Part shown: one piece after another, positions 16,091 through 24,106 of the stretch
Layout: each line of letters opens with the position of its first letter
Numbering within the stretch: the first letter of the stretch is position 1
NCBI GenBank assembly: GCA_044350895.1
Contig: JBILGT010000012.1
Coordinates: 1 to 38,693, forward strand
Direction of reading: 5' to 3'
DNA from: OMIS01 sp044350895
GTDB taxonomy: Bacteria; Patescibacteriota; Microgenomatia; UBA1400; PJMF01
Length of the DNA stretch: 38,693 nucleotides
Position numbers and translations under genes: made by a program
The notes under the pieces: generated by a model
Told to the model about the DNA's origin: nothing
The model's database searches: none
What the model saw: the letters and a program-made list of their open reading frames with translations, nothing else

Positions 16091-16224
16091 AACTATGAGT
16101 TGTGTAAAACGGTACCACCTCTGTATACTTATTCCTGCTATTACGGGCTTACCCGACATGGTTACTACCCCACGTATCCTGCTTTTTACAGCTCACCTTG
16201 TGTCAGAAGGCTCAGAGGATGTAC
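16041..16224 (-). promoter_or_regulatory. T-box riboswitch of aspS (GAC specifier, very short Stem I)
   Basis: Minus-strand leader RNA that senses uncharged tRNA-Asp. The T-box sequence AGAGGTGGTACCG lies at 16110-16122. The antiterminator can be drawn as GAGG, the bulge TGGTACC, then GTTTTACACAAC pairing with GTTGTAAAAAC and CCTC. The competing terminator is AACCCTCGTT/AACGAGGGTT plus seven T, with a nested palindrome TCCAAATATTTGGA. Stem I spans only about 45 nt (16176-16220), closed by ATCCT/AGGAT. GAC (Asp) at 16202-16204 lies in its loop, followed by A as expected of a specifier. Further small hairpins (CGGG/CCCG) separate the parts. The Asp codon agrees with the downstream gene. Confidence 0.88.
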
Positions 16225-16229
16225 TGTGC

Positions 16230-16258
16230 ATTATATGCTGCGTATTAGATGATTGCAA
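16230..16258 (-). promoter_or_regulatory. Promoter of the aspS T-box transcript
   Basis: Minus strand: -35 TTGCAA (16253-16258), 17-nt spacer, -10 TATAAT (16230-16235). The predicted start near 16223 places Stem I directly at the 5' end of the RNA, which supports the short Stem I reading. Confidence 0.75.
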
Positions 16259-16299
16259 TGGGTTTTGGATATTCTTCGCTCAAAACTACTGTATTAGAT

Positions 16300-16327
16300 T
16301 TGACAAACACCCACAAATCCATATAAT
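16300..16327 (+). promoter_or_regulatory. Consensus sigma-70-type promoter, plus strand
   Basis: TTGACA (16300-16305), 16-nt spacer, TATAAT (16322-16327): both boxes match consensus perfectly. The expected start near 16334 lies on an inverted repeat TTGGTA/TACCAA that could be an operator or the first hairpin of the leader. Confidence 0.8.
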
Positions 16328-16333
16328 TATTAC

Positions 16334-16466
16334 TTGGTATGTTTACCAATTTAATTTCAAACCAGCTTTACGTCATTACCCTTCTTATGAGGGAACGGGT
16401 TGTTGCGTAGTTAAGTAGTACAAAATATAAAACACGACAACCCTCCTTAAACAGAGGGTTTTTTTG
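16334..16466 (+). promoter_or_regulatory. 130-nt leader RNA with switchable terminator (attenuator or small RNA)
   Basis: The RNA starts with the hairpin TTGGTA/TACCAA. GGGTTGTTG (16397-16405) can pair with CGACAACCC (16435-16443), forming a 9-bp stem that uses bases also needed by the terminator AACCCTC/GAGGGTT (16439-16460). The two structures exclude each other, as in a riboswitch or attenuator. A possible leader peptide of 7 codons (ATG 16387, stop TAG 16408, MRERVVA) lies over the GGGTTGT arm but has no ribosome site. If termination is constitutive, the product would be a small RNA. No known riboswitch class was recognised. Confidence 0.6.
16438..16466 (+). terminator. Intrinsic terminator just before the ParB-like gene
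   Basis: Stem AACCCTC/GAGGGTT (7 bp), loop of 8, then a run of T to 16465. It ends only 8 nt before the ATG at 16474 and on the same strand, so it must be bypassed for the gene to be expressed from the consensus promoter. Confidence 0.85.
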
Positions 16467-16473
16467 TGCGCAT

Positions 16474-17046
16474 ATGAGAAGATCAACGATCAAAGAAGAG
16501 TCACCAGTACCATCAGAAATAGTTGCTCAGGCACTACCATTGATGATTCCAATTGCATTTCTACATGGAATTAAAGTACCTAGTGAGTACCAAGGATATA
16601 AAAAGAAAAAGGTAAAAGATGGATATGCAAAAAAAGGCATTGCCTTATTACTTGAGTCACCAGTTTATTCAACTTTAGTTCCATTAGAAAATGGCAGTAT
16701 GATCACTATATTTAATGGCCATCATCGATCACGCTATGCACCTGAATTTGGTATTCACACTGTGCCCAATCTTGTTTTTCCACTAGAAGCTGTAGCAGCA
16801 TTTACACAGCTACCTGTTGATGATCTGATTGCTAAATTGCAACAATGGAGCAACGAAAGTATTGATAAATTTTCGAGAAGTTTTGCTCGTCAAAATAAAT
16901 TTTATCGAGGTCCACAACTATTGCCAGATGTTACTAGCTTTAGTGAACTACAACAGCTGGGCATGTCTCAAAACCAATTGGGAATTCTTTCCTTTGCATA
17001 TTTGCAGTCAATTAATACTACTGAGAGAACGCATGTCGAGGTGTAA
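16474..17046 (+). CDS. ParB/sulfiredoxin-fold-like protein, function unknown
   Basis: This is a 190-residue soluble protein. The segment MITIFNGHHRSRYAPEFG (about residues 73-90), followed by IHTVPNLVF, matches the pattern of the ParB/Srx fold, in which a GHHR-like motif binds a nucleotide (CTP in ParB, ATP in Srx). The rest is helical with the unusual lysine-rich patch YKKKKVKDGYAKKG near residue 40. There is no helix-turn-helix obvious to me, so it is not a plain chromosome-partition ParB. It lies downstream of an attenuator-like leader and an intrinsic terminator. No Shine-Dalgarno is near the ATG. It might be a regulator or nucleotide-dependent enzyme; the function is unproven. Confidence 0.6.
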   Translation: MRRSTIKEESPVPSEIVAQALPLMIPIAFLHGIKVPSEYQGYKKKKVKDGYAKKGIALLLESPVYSTLVPLENGSMITIFNGHHRSRYAPEFGIHTVPNLVFPLEAVAAFTQLPVDDLIAKLQQWSNESIDKFSRSFARQNKFYRGPQLLPDVTSFSELQQLGMSQNQLGILSFAYLQSINTTERTHVEV

Positions 17047-17170
17047 AGAAGCACTAATAGGAATGATGATGATCCTCGCTGGAATGTATATTTGATTGAT
17101 GAGTAGTTACATATATTGTATGCAGTGCTTTTACAATGATTTAATATAAAATGATCGGTTGGTGCAAAAA

Positions 17171-17458
17171 ATGTCAGTAGAACAAGCAAAAAGAACTCAA
17201 TTTGAAGCTTTAGGTAACTTCAGCTTAATACAACTGGTAGCAATGATTGCTGCGAAAAAATATTCTGCAGATGATATTGCAGCTGCTGCAAGTTGGTATA
17301 GATCACAAACAAGTGAAAAAGTAGATACAGGCGCACTGTTTAAGGCTCTAATTCTTGAGAGTTTGTGGTTTATTATGATGGATCAAGCTGGTTCTGGTGC
17401 AAGTGCGCAGAGCTTCAAAAGTACCGTCTTTAGAGAACTGCCGCACTATCTAAAATAA
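17171..17458 (+). CDS. Small helical protein, unknown function
   Basis: A protein of 95 residues (ATG 17171), predicted mostly helical, with IQLVAMIAAKKYSADDIAAAAS and an amphipathic ESLWFIMMDQAG segment. I do not recognise a family. Alternative in-frame starts are TTG 17159 and GTG 17162. A TATAAA (17145-17150) lies upstream, so it may have its own promoter or be read with the ParB-like gene 124 bp upstream. It overlaps the 3' end of recJ on the other strand by 29 bp. The reading is supported by sensible composition and by the gap between neighbours, not by homology. Confidence 0.5.
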   Translation: MSVEQAKRTQFEALGNFSLIQLVAMIAAKKYSADDIAAAASWYRSQTSEKVDTGALFKALILESLWFIMMDQAGSGASAQSFKSTVFRELPHYLK

Positions 17459-19100
17459 GATCTTTGATAATAATTTGAATTTTCGCAGTACCTTTCCAGA
17501 CAGAGCACTCCACCTGACCAGCACACAAGATTTGTTGCCCCACCGAGAATTCATCGAGACGGTGTCCATTTCTCCAGTACAACGCTTCAATTGGCCCAGT
17601 GGTACTTTCTGGTGATTCAAGCAGTAGCTTCAAATGCTTGCCTTCTTTACCGAGTGCTTGTTTACCCACAACTGTCAGCTGGCCAAATGAAAAGAGTGGT
17701 TTATTATTTTCACTACCAAATGGAGCAAATTTATCCATCAACACACACAGCTCTGCACCTACCAGTGAAAATGGAATCTGGCATTCCAAAACTTTTGTCG
17801 GAATCAGCATCTGTTTATCAATGGTTTTTCGGGCAAGTGTAAACACTGCTGTTTTAAAAATTTCAAGTTTTTCATGTGAGACACTAAAGCCACCTGCCAT
17901 CGGATGACCACCCACTTCCAAAAGATGCTCTCGCACGCCACGAAGTAGTTCCGTTATGTTTATACCTTTCAAAGAACGAGCAGAACCTTTAATTCCCTTT
18001 TCACTAATACTCATCACCAATGCCGGCTTTGCATATTTCTCAACCAATCTTCCAGCAATAAGACCAATCACACCTTCGTGGAACTCACTACTTTCTGCAA
18101 TGACAATTGATTCTTCAGACTGCACAGCCACTTGCAGCATCGCTTCCTCTAGTTGGGTCTGCGTAATGTCTTGACGCTCCACATTCATGTTGGCAAGCGT
18201 GTCGGCGAGTTGTGCTGCTCTCCCCTTATTCTGGGTACACAAGAGTCGGAGCGCGTCCATTCCATGAGCAAGTCTTCCCATTGCATTTATTCTTGGTGAA
18301 ATAACAAATCCCACAGTATAACCATCAATAGTCTCTGGTTTAATTGCGGCTTGCTGAAAGAGCGCACGAAGTCCCATGCGATGAGAAAGTTGCAATGCTT
18401 TAATGCCATGATAGGCAAATGAACGGTTGGCAGCTTTGAGTGGCACTTGATCACTGATTGTGGCCAGACCACATAAATCCAAACTGTCTTTGACAGTTCG
18501 TGAACCAAGTTCACGAGCCAATATCCAGGCCACCGTGGTACCACACAGCTTGGTAGTGTGGACAATTGCTTCAGCTTGTGGGAAGTATGCTTTCCCATCC
18601 TTATCAACTTCAGGTTGGTGATGATCGGTAATAATTAGTGGTACCTGTTGCTCTGCCGCATACTGTGCAGCAGCGTGCGCAACAATTGCATTGTCCACGG
18701 TAATAATCAGATCTGGTTTTTTCTGTTCAATAATTTCTTGCAGAGCCGCAACTGTCAAACCATAGCCATGCTTTTCACGATGTGGGATAAATGGACGGGC
18801 AGTACAACCCAAGTCTTTGAGCGCTTCCCAGAGTGTGGCCGTAGCACAGATTCCATCAGCATCATAATCACCAAAAATAAGAATATCTTTCTCATCAGCA
18901 CAAGCTTGTTTGATCTTGGAAACTGCCAGAGCAACTTGTTCCTCATTAAACCCCAATGATTGCAGCGTAAGCGTCTGAGGGTGTGAAGGATGGAAAAACT
19001 CTTCTACATCAGTGATACTCCTATTTTTTAAAAGTACTTCTGTGAGTTCACCAAGTGTTTCTGGAATCGATTGATGTGTGTACTGCCACTGCATATGCAT
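17430..19100 (-). CDS. recJ: Single-stranded-DNA-specific exonuclease RecJ
   Basis: A 5'-3' single-strand DNA exonuclease of the DHH family, used in recombination and mismatch or base-excision repair. Seen are the motif I DYDADG in ILIFGDYDADGICATA (about residue 80), VDNAI, the DHH motif IITDHHQPEVD (about residue 158), HGMDAL, and the DHHA1 domain motif VGGHPMAGGFSVS (about 415). An OB-fold-like C-terminal domain follows. The length of 556 residues is typical. ATG 19100 has TATAGT 5 nt upstream with TTGTGT 17 nt further away, so the transcript seems leaderless. It is divergent from the CCA-adding enzyme gene. Confidence 0.93.
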   Translation of the reverse strand: MHMQWQYTHQSIPETLGELTEVLLKNRSITDVEEFFHPSHPQTLTLQSLGFNEEQVALAVSKIKQACADEKDILIFGDYDADGICATATLWEALKDLGCTARPFIPHREKHGYGLTVAALQEIIEQKKPDLIITVDNAIVAHAAAQYAAEQQVPLIITDHHQPEVDKDGKAYFPQAEAIVHTTKLCGTTVAWILARELGSRTVKDSLDLCGLATISDQVPLKAANRSFAYHGIKALQLSHRMGLRALFQQAAIKPETIDGYTVGFVISPRINAMGRLAHGMDALRLLCTQNKGRAAQLADTLANMNVERQDITQTQLEEAMLQVAVQSEESIVIAESSEFHEGVIGLIAGRLVEKYAKPALVMSISEKGIKGSARSLKGINITELLRGVREHLLEVGGHPMAGGFSVSHEKLEIFKTAVFTLARKTIDKQMLIPTKVLECQIPFSLVGAELCVLMDKFAPFGSENNKPLFSFGQLTVVGKQALGKEGKHLKLLLESPESTTGPIEALYWRNGHRLDEFSVGQQILCAGQVECSVWKGTAKIQIIIKDLILDSAAVL

Positions 19101-19105
19101 TGGTC

Positions 19106-19134
19106 ACTATAGCAGTGCGATTCGCATTACACAA
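19106..19134 (-). promoter_or_regulatory. Promoter of recJ
   Basis: Minus strand: -35 TTGTGT (19129-19134), 17-nt spacer, -10 TATAGT (19106-19111), ending 5 nt before ATG 19100. There is no Shine-Dalgarno. Confidence 0.55.
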
Positions 19135-19150
19135 TCTTGAGCTAAAGTCA

Positions 19151-19156
19151 TATAAT
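19151..19156 (+). promoter_or_regulatory. -10 box of the CCA-adding enzyme gene
   Basis: A perfect TATAAT lies 6 nt before GTG 19163. This spacing equals that at the GT39-like gene (2254) and suggests a leaderless GTG start. The -35 is weak. Confidence 0.5.
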
Positions 19157-19162
19157 ATTGTG

Positions 19163-20758
19163 GTGACTATCACAATTCCACGAGAACCACTCGGTATATT
19201 ACATATCCTACAAACTGCCGGCTACGAAGCATATATTGTCGGCGGCGCAGTTCGTGACATTTTACGCTCCAGTCACCTGGGTATTCCACAACCAATCACC
19301 GATTTTGATTTCACCACCAATGCAACACCTGAACAACTCCAGGAACTTTTTCCAGAAAATTTTTACGAGAATATATTTGGAACTGTCAGCATTACTCCAC
19401 AGCACCTGCGCGCACAGCTTGGATTCCCCGAGCCTCTGGTAGAAAAAATGCCCGACCTACCACCAAGTGGTCGAGTGATAGATATTGCCAAGGCTTCTAA
19501 AATTCATAGCTCGCTACTACCACAAGTCCATGAGCACCCTACTGATGATGTTCAAAATTCTAGTGATTCGGATGCAGCACCATATGAAATAACAACCTTT
19601 CGTTCTGACGGTGTGTACAGTGACCACCGCCGACCTGAATCGGTGACATGGGGAAAAACACTGACTGAAGACCTCGATCGTCGTGACTTTACAATTAATG
19701 CTCTGGCTATAGCAGTTTCACCTGAAAAGTTACAAACACTCTTTGCAGATACCACTGATACAACCGATGTCACACTCGCTCCCGATTCTTATACAATCAT
19801 CGATCCACATGGTGGCGCACAAGACCTAGAAAACCATCTTATTCGTACTGTAGGTGTTGCTGAACAGCGATTTGTTGAAGATGCGTTGCGGATGCTGCGA
19901 GCTATCCGATTTGCGGTGCAACTCAATATGAAAATTGACGATGCAGCCTATGCTGCAATCATTGCGCAAAATGCGCTGCTCCTACACATAAGTAATGAAC
20001 GCATTCGTGTTGAGTTTATCAAAATGCTTTGCAGTGACTATCCACGAGAAGCTGTGGAACTGCTTGATGAGACTGGACTACTACAATTTATAATTCCCGA
20101 GCTGCTTGCAGCCAAAGGTGTTCGTCAGGGTGGACATCACACGACAGATGTCTGGGTGCACTCACTTGATGCTTTAGCAGAATGCCCCAATACAGATCCT
20201 GTGGTTCGGTTGGCTACGCTCCTCCATGACATTGCCAAACCACAAACCTATCAAGAACATAGCGGACAACCCACCTTTTATAATCATGAAGTGATCGGCG
20301 CACGAGTAGCAAAAAAGATTGCACAACGGCTCCGATTTTCCAACAAAGACTGCGATCGTATATTCGTGTTGGTGCGAAATCACATGTTCTACTACCAGCC
20401 CACACAAACTGATGCAGCAATTAGACGGATGATGCGAAATATTGGCTTAGAAAATATTGATGATATTCTTGATGTGCGTGAAGGTGATCGTTTGGGCAGT
20501 GGCGCACGAAAAACCAGCTGGCGACTTGAAGAGTTGAAGCAACGAATGATTGAACAACTCAATCAACCACTTGATGTAACTGATCTAGAGATCGATGGCA
20601 CAGATTTAATGAATGAACTCAAACTACAGCCAGGTCGCATCATTGGTACGATACTGCACACACTATTTGAAGAAGTTTTAGAAAATCCCGAGCGCAACAC
20701 CAAAGAACAGTTGCTAGCTAGAGCGCAAGAGCTACTGGCTGAGCAGGCTGCGCAATAA
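19163..20758 (+). CDS. cca: CCA-adding tRNA nucleotidyltransferase / poly(A) polymerase family with HD domain
   Basis: A class II nucleotidyltransferase. GGAVRDIL and the metal-binding TDFDF form the head, ITTFRSDGVYSDHRRP and DLDRRDFTINALAI follow, then the RNA-binding RFVEDALRMLRAIRFA (about residue 240). An HD-type domain is seen in LATLLHDIAKPQTY. Both tRNA genes in the window lack an encoded CCA, so a CCA-adding enzyme is needed. An unusual stretch of about 50 residues (QLGFPEPLVEKMPDLPPSG onward) is inserted between the DFDF head and the FRSDG block. GTG 19163 (or GTG 19160) is chosen over the longer open frame because of the TATAAT just upstream. The gene converges on the NUDIX gene with a 41-bp overlap. 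Confidence 0.85.
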   Translation: MTITIPREPLGILHILQTAGYEAYIVGGAVRDILRSSHLGIPQPITDFDFTTNATPEQLQELFPENFYENIFGTVSITPQHLRAQLGFPEPLVEKMPDLPPSGRVIDIAKASKIHSSLLPQVHEHPTDDVQNSSDSDAAPYEITTFRSDGVYSDHRRPESVTWGKTLTEDLDRRDFTINALAIAVSPEKLQTLFADTTDTTDVTLAPDSYTIIDPHGGAQDLENHLIRTVGVAEQRFVEDALRMLRAIRFAVQLNMKIDDAAYAAIIAQNALLLHISNERIRVEFIKMLCSDYPREAVELLDETGLLQFIIPELLAAKGVRQGGHHTTDVWVHSLDALAECPNTDPVVRLATLLHDIAKPQTYQEHSGQPTFYNHEVIGARVAKKIAQRLRFSNKDCDRIFVLVRNHMFYYQPTQTDAAIRRMMRNIGLENIDDILDVREGDRLGSGARKTSWRLEELKQRMIEQLNQPLDVTDLEIDGTDLMNELKLQPGRIIGTILHTLFEEVLENPERNTKEQLLARAQELLAEQAAQ

Positions 20759-21227
20759 TTTGCGGAAGAAATTTTTCCAACAATACCCCATGATTAAATG
20801 CCAGTGGCTGTGGTAAATCATTTACATGAAACCATTGAATGTCAGCTACTTCCCCTACCTGTTTTGTAAATTCACCCGTTACTGTGTCAGTGTAGAAATA
20901 AATATCTACATTCTGCCGACCATCACCAGCTGAAAGATCAGATCGTGTCCCAACAAGCAGCAGGTTTGCTGCAGTCAGACCAGTTTCTTCAAATAACTCA
21001 CGCGCGGCAGCTTCTGCCAACGTTTCATCCCACGCCAAGTAGCCACCGGGAAAACCCCACGCGCCTTTCATTGGCTCATGGTCACGCTTAATCAGCAAAA
21101 CTTGATTATCTTTATAGACAATTACATTACAGGTGAGATCACGGGCATTAAAACGAGCACACGTTGTGCAGACAGTACCTCGAGGAATTAAACCATTTGG
21201 ATTATTAAACCACAATGATTCGCTCAT
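20718..21227 (-). CDS. NUDIX hydrolase
   Basis: It hydrolyses nucleoside-diphosphate-linked compounds. The NUDIX box is complete: GGYLAWDETLAEAAARELFE, then ETGL (about residues 60-85). An N-terminal part with the pair CTTC and NPNGLIPRG looks like a damaged or short zinc-ribbon remnant, as in NADH pyrophosphatase-like relatives; only one Cys pair is present. The substrate cannot be named. The start overlaps the secF stop by 4 bp (ATGA), so it is coupled to secF. Its 3' end overlaps the cca gene on the other strand by 41 bp. Confidence 0.85.
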   Translation of the reverse strand: MSESLWFNNPNGLIPRGTVCTTCARFNARDLTCNVIVYKDNQVLLIKRDHEPMKGAWGFPGGYLAWDETLAEAAARELFEETGLTAANLLLVGTRSDLSAGDGRQNVDIYFYTDTVTGEFTKQVGEVADIQWFHVNDLPQPLAFNHGVLLEKFLPQIIAQPAQPVALAL

Positions 21228-22102
21228 TTAGTTTTTCGCTTTCGTAAAGCACGAGCTACTTCTTCCCAAACATAGAGTAATGGAACAGCGGTACAAGTTG
21301 ATGAATACGTTCCAGTTACAGCACCAATTAACAGTGCCACTGCAAACCAACGAATGCTTTCACCACCAAGGAGTGAAAGTGCAGTTAACATAAGAATAAT
21401 CGTCAGTGAATTATTTAGGGAACGAGTAATTGTTCCCATAACCGCGGTATTGAGAATACTGGCAGTGTCTTTACCTGAGTTTTTCTGTTTAACTTCTCTG
21501 ATACGGTGATATACCACGATTGTATCGTGTACTGAAAATGACAGTGTGGTAAGTACCGCAGTGACAAAGAGTACGTCGACTTCAACATTGAAGAAGTGTC
21601 CGAGCAAACTAAAACTACCAAGCAACACTAATGAGTCATGGAGCATGGCTAAAATCGCACAAATACCATACTTCCACTCTTTGAATTGACGAGCAATGAA
21701 GGTCATGATCACAACTGCCACAATACCAATTGCAACGAATGTTTTTTGAACAAGTTCTTTACTCAAAGTAGGTCCAATTGTCTCAAAACGCAGTACTTCA
21801 GTGGCACCGAACTTACTCGTTATAGCAGCAATAATGGCTGCTTCTTTATCGGTTGGTAACTCAGGGCCTTTGATACTGTACTGTTTTGGACCACTCTGTT
21901 GAAAACTGGAAAGTTCATACAGTTCCTTTACAGTTGTTTCGATTTCAGCGGTTTTGTCGCTATCAACAGTAATCTCAAGTAATGAACCACCAGTAAAATC
22001 AATTGATGGCTTTACTCCAAACATTATCAGTGAAATTAATCCAGGAATAATAACCAAGCCAGATAATATGAAAAAGAGCCATCGATACTTTACGAGATTC
22101 AT
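21224..22102 (-). CDS. secF: Protein translocase subunit SecF
   Basis: With SecD it pulls secreted proteins across the membrane using the proton gradient. It is 292 residues: one membrane segment at the N-terminus followed by the typical PSIDFTGGSLLEI, a small outside domain, then five membrane segments with FVTAVLTTLSFSVHDTIVVY and SLNNSLTIILMLTALSLLGG. It overlaps secD by 4 bp (ATGA) and the NUDIX gene by 4 bp, so all three are translationally coupled. Confidence 0.95.
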   Translation of the reverse strand: MNLVKYRWLFFILSGLVIIPGLISLIMFGVKPSIDFTGGSLLEITVDSDKTAEIETTVKELYELSSFQQSGPKQYSIKGPELPTDKEAAIIAAITSKFGATEVLRFETIGPTLSKELVQKTFVAIGIVAVVIMTFIARQFKEWKYGICAILAMLHDSLVLLGSFSLLGHFFNVEVDVLFVTAVLTTLSFSVHDTIVVYHRIREVKQKNSGKDTASILNTAVMGTITRSLNNSLTIILMLTALSLLGGESIRWFAVALLIGAVTGTYSSTCTAVPLLYVWEEVARALRKRKTK

Positions 22103-23466
22103 GTTGTACTTCTCACTTTCTCTTGAACAGGTCGCAAGAACATACGCACTAGTGTGCGGGTGACCACAATACCGGTGAATAAGCCCAGTAACACACCAAT
22201 CAGTAACGTAATTCCAAAGCCACGAACCAGACCACTGGCATTTAAGAATGAAAAGTTAAGTGGATTTATCAAAACAAGTGCTGTAATAATTGTTGTCACG
22301 TTGGCATCTTTAATACTATCCCAAGCGCGACCAAACCCCAGTTCCATGGCACGTTCAAATGGTTTGCCAGCTCTAATTTCTTCTTTCATACGCTCAAAAA
22401 TTAAGATATTTGCGTCGACAGCCATACCAATTGAAAGAATAAGACCAGCGATTCCCGGAACTGTGAGGGTGACGCCGATGATTTTGTAGATAGCGATAGT
22501 AAGTATGGCATAAATTGCCAAAGCAAAACTGGCTAAAATTCCTGCCACACCGTAAATTGCGATCATGAAAATGATAACTGCAGCAAGTCCAATGCCTCCA
22601 GCGATCACACTTTTTCGTACAGAATCAGTTCCCAAGCTAGCACCTACAGTTCTCTGTTCAAGCACAGTAATTGGAACTGGAAGCGCACCAGCATTGAGCT
22701 GAATACCAAGTTGCTTGGCTTCTTCTACAGTGAAGTCACCTTGAATAATTGCAGAACCAGAATAGATTGGTTCATTAATTTGAGGTGCCATTAATAGACT
22801 GCCGTCTAGCACTATCCCAAGCATCTGACCAATGTTTTCTTCTGTAATCTTACTAAAAATAGTAGCACCTTCTGGAGTAAACTCGATGGCCACGACTGGT
22901 TTGCCAGTCTTTGGATCAAATTGGAGTGTAGATCGTTTTAACTTCGCGCCATCGAGATCGGTTTGTTGAATTTGAGACATTGATGGACTTGCACTGTCAG
23001 TGGCATCAAGAGGTTTAATCAGCATGAAGTCAAGTTTGGCAGTCTGCCCAACAAGTTGGAGTGCTTCGTCAGGGTTGGTTACACCAGGAAGTTCGACTAC
23101 GAGACGATACGAATCATTACTAACTGCTGTTCTGACAGATGGCTCAGCAATACCATATAAGTCTACCCGGCGTGTGATAACTTCACGGGTGGATTCAAGT
23201 GCTGAAGCTTTGTCTACATCAGCAATGGCACTCATATCTGCAGCTAGAGTGATCTGCATTCCACCTTGAATATCGAGTCCACGTTTTATTTCAAAGGCCA
23301 CTGTTTTAGGGCCTTCTGCAGTGTTGAATGTATACCGAGGTGAACGGAGGGTTATCGATTTATTGGCAAAAGGAATAGGAATGACAACTTCTTGTGGCAT
23401 AGCAATCACACTTGCCACAATGGTCAGAGCAACAATGAACAAATACACTTTGAGTGTCTTACTCAT
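22099..23466 (-). CDS. secD: Protein translocase subunit SecD
   Basis: The partner of SecF. It is 455 residues: an N-terminal membrane segment, the signature IKRGLDIQGGMQITL, the outside P1 base and head region (VVELPGVTNPDEALQLVGQTAKLDF), then the membrane core with LTVPGIAGLILSIGMAVDANILIFERMKEE and FGITLLIGVLLGLFTG. The outside head is shorter than in E. coli SecD (615 residues). No Shine-Dalgarno is evident before the ATG. It follows the wHTH gene by 24 bp in the same direction. Confidence 0.95.
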   Translation of the reverse strand: MSKTLKVYLFIVALTIVASVIAMPQEVVIPIPFANKSITLRSPRYTFNTAEGPKTVAFEIKRGLDIQGGMQITLAADMSAIADVDKASALESTREVITRRVDLYGIAEPSVRTAVSNDSYRLVVELPGVTNPDEALQLVGQTAKLDFMLIKPLDATDSASPSMSQIQQTDLDGAKLKRSTLQFDPKTGKPVVAIEFTPEGATIFSKITEENIGQMLGIVLDGSLLMAPQINEPIYSGSAIIQGDFTVEEAKQLGIQLNAGALPVPITVLEQRTVGASLGTDSVRKSVIAGGIGLAAVIIFMIAIYGVAGILASFALAIYAILTIAIYKIIGVTLTVPGIAGLILSIGMAVDANILIFERMKEEIRAGKPFERAMELGFGRAWDSIKDANVTTIITALVLINPLNFSFLNASGLVRGFGITLLIGVLLGLFTGIVVTRTLVRMFLRPVQEKVRSTT

Positions 23467-23490
23467 ATTCGTTTTCTAGGCAGAAAATTT

Positions 23491-24090
23491 CTAGAGCATG
23501 GGTTGTTTACGTTCGGCAAATCCGTCTTCGTCACCAATCACCATTACTCTTGTACCATATAACACATCCATAATAAATGGGTCACGTCGCTGTTTGCGGA
23601 AGGCGAATTCATCATCTGAAAAAACTGCATAGTTAATTTCTCGGTTAATAATCTGCTCTTCTTCTTTAATTAGTGCATCAAGTTCTGCCAAAACCAGATC
23701 ACCAATCACCAAAATATCTACTTCACCTTGCGCAATTGGTTTGCGGCGAACAAATTTACCCGAGAACATGACGTAGCTGATTGTTCCCAGTTTGCGGCGT
23801 AATTTTCTCAGCTTCAATCCAAGACCAGAATTTTTGGTAACCATCTGCTGCAATTCTTGAAAGAAAACATAGCGAGGATTAAGTGAATAGTACAGACGAT
23901 TGCCACGTTCTTCACTTTTAAGTAAGCCAACATTCACCATACGCTCTAGTTCACGTCGTACTGCATTTATCTCTTCCTTTGTTCTGCGGGTAATTTCGCG
24001 TACGTAAAACATTTCATCAATATTGGTGAAGAAGAGTTCAAGCATTTTGACGCGTGCTTGAGAGATGATGAAATCTTGCAAACTATTCAT
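23491..24090 (-). CDS. Winged-helix protein with nucleotidyltransferase-like C-terminal domain
   Basis: Residues 1-75 look like an ArsR/MarR-like winged helix (FYVREITRRTKEEINAVRRE then LLKSEERGNRLYYSLN in the wing). Residues 95-190 resemble a minimal nucleotidyltransferase fold: SYVMFSGKFVRRKP, then QGEVDILVIGD with acidic residues, then INREINYAVFSDDEF. The combination is known in small regulator-like proteins of unknown role in CPR bacteria and archaea. It may bind DNA and respond to a nucleotide. It sits inside the frr-rseP-secDF operon, 16 bp after the DUF3048 gene, with a short GGAT site before the ATG. Confidence 0.65.
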   Translation of the reverse strand: MNSLQDFIISQARVKMLELFFTNIDEMFYVREITRRTKEEINAVRRELERMVNVGLLKSEERGNRLYYSLNPRYVFFQELQQMVTKNSGLGLKLRKLRRKLGTISYVMFSGKFVRRKPIAQGEVDILVIGDLVLAELDALIKEEEQIINREINYAVFSDDEFAFRKQRRDPFIMDVLYGTRVMVIGDEDGFAERKQPML

Positions 24091-24106
24091 AGATCCAGCT
24101 TATTCG

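Noticed and set aside
16025..16418. Plus-strand open frames (75 and 107 codons) over the T-box region
   Set aside because: They lie wholly on the T-box, its promoter and the consensus plus-strand promoter, have no ribosome site and a Cys/Tyr-rich random composition.
16829..17189. Alternative frames (88 codons plus, 73 codons minus) near the ParB-like gene end
   Set aside because: Out-of-frame shadows; no start signals and low-complexity composition.
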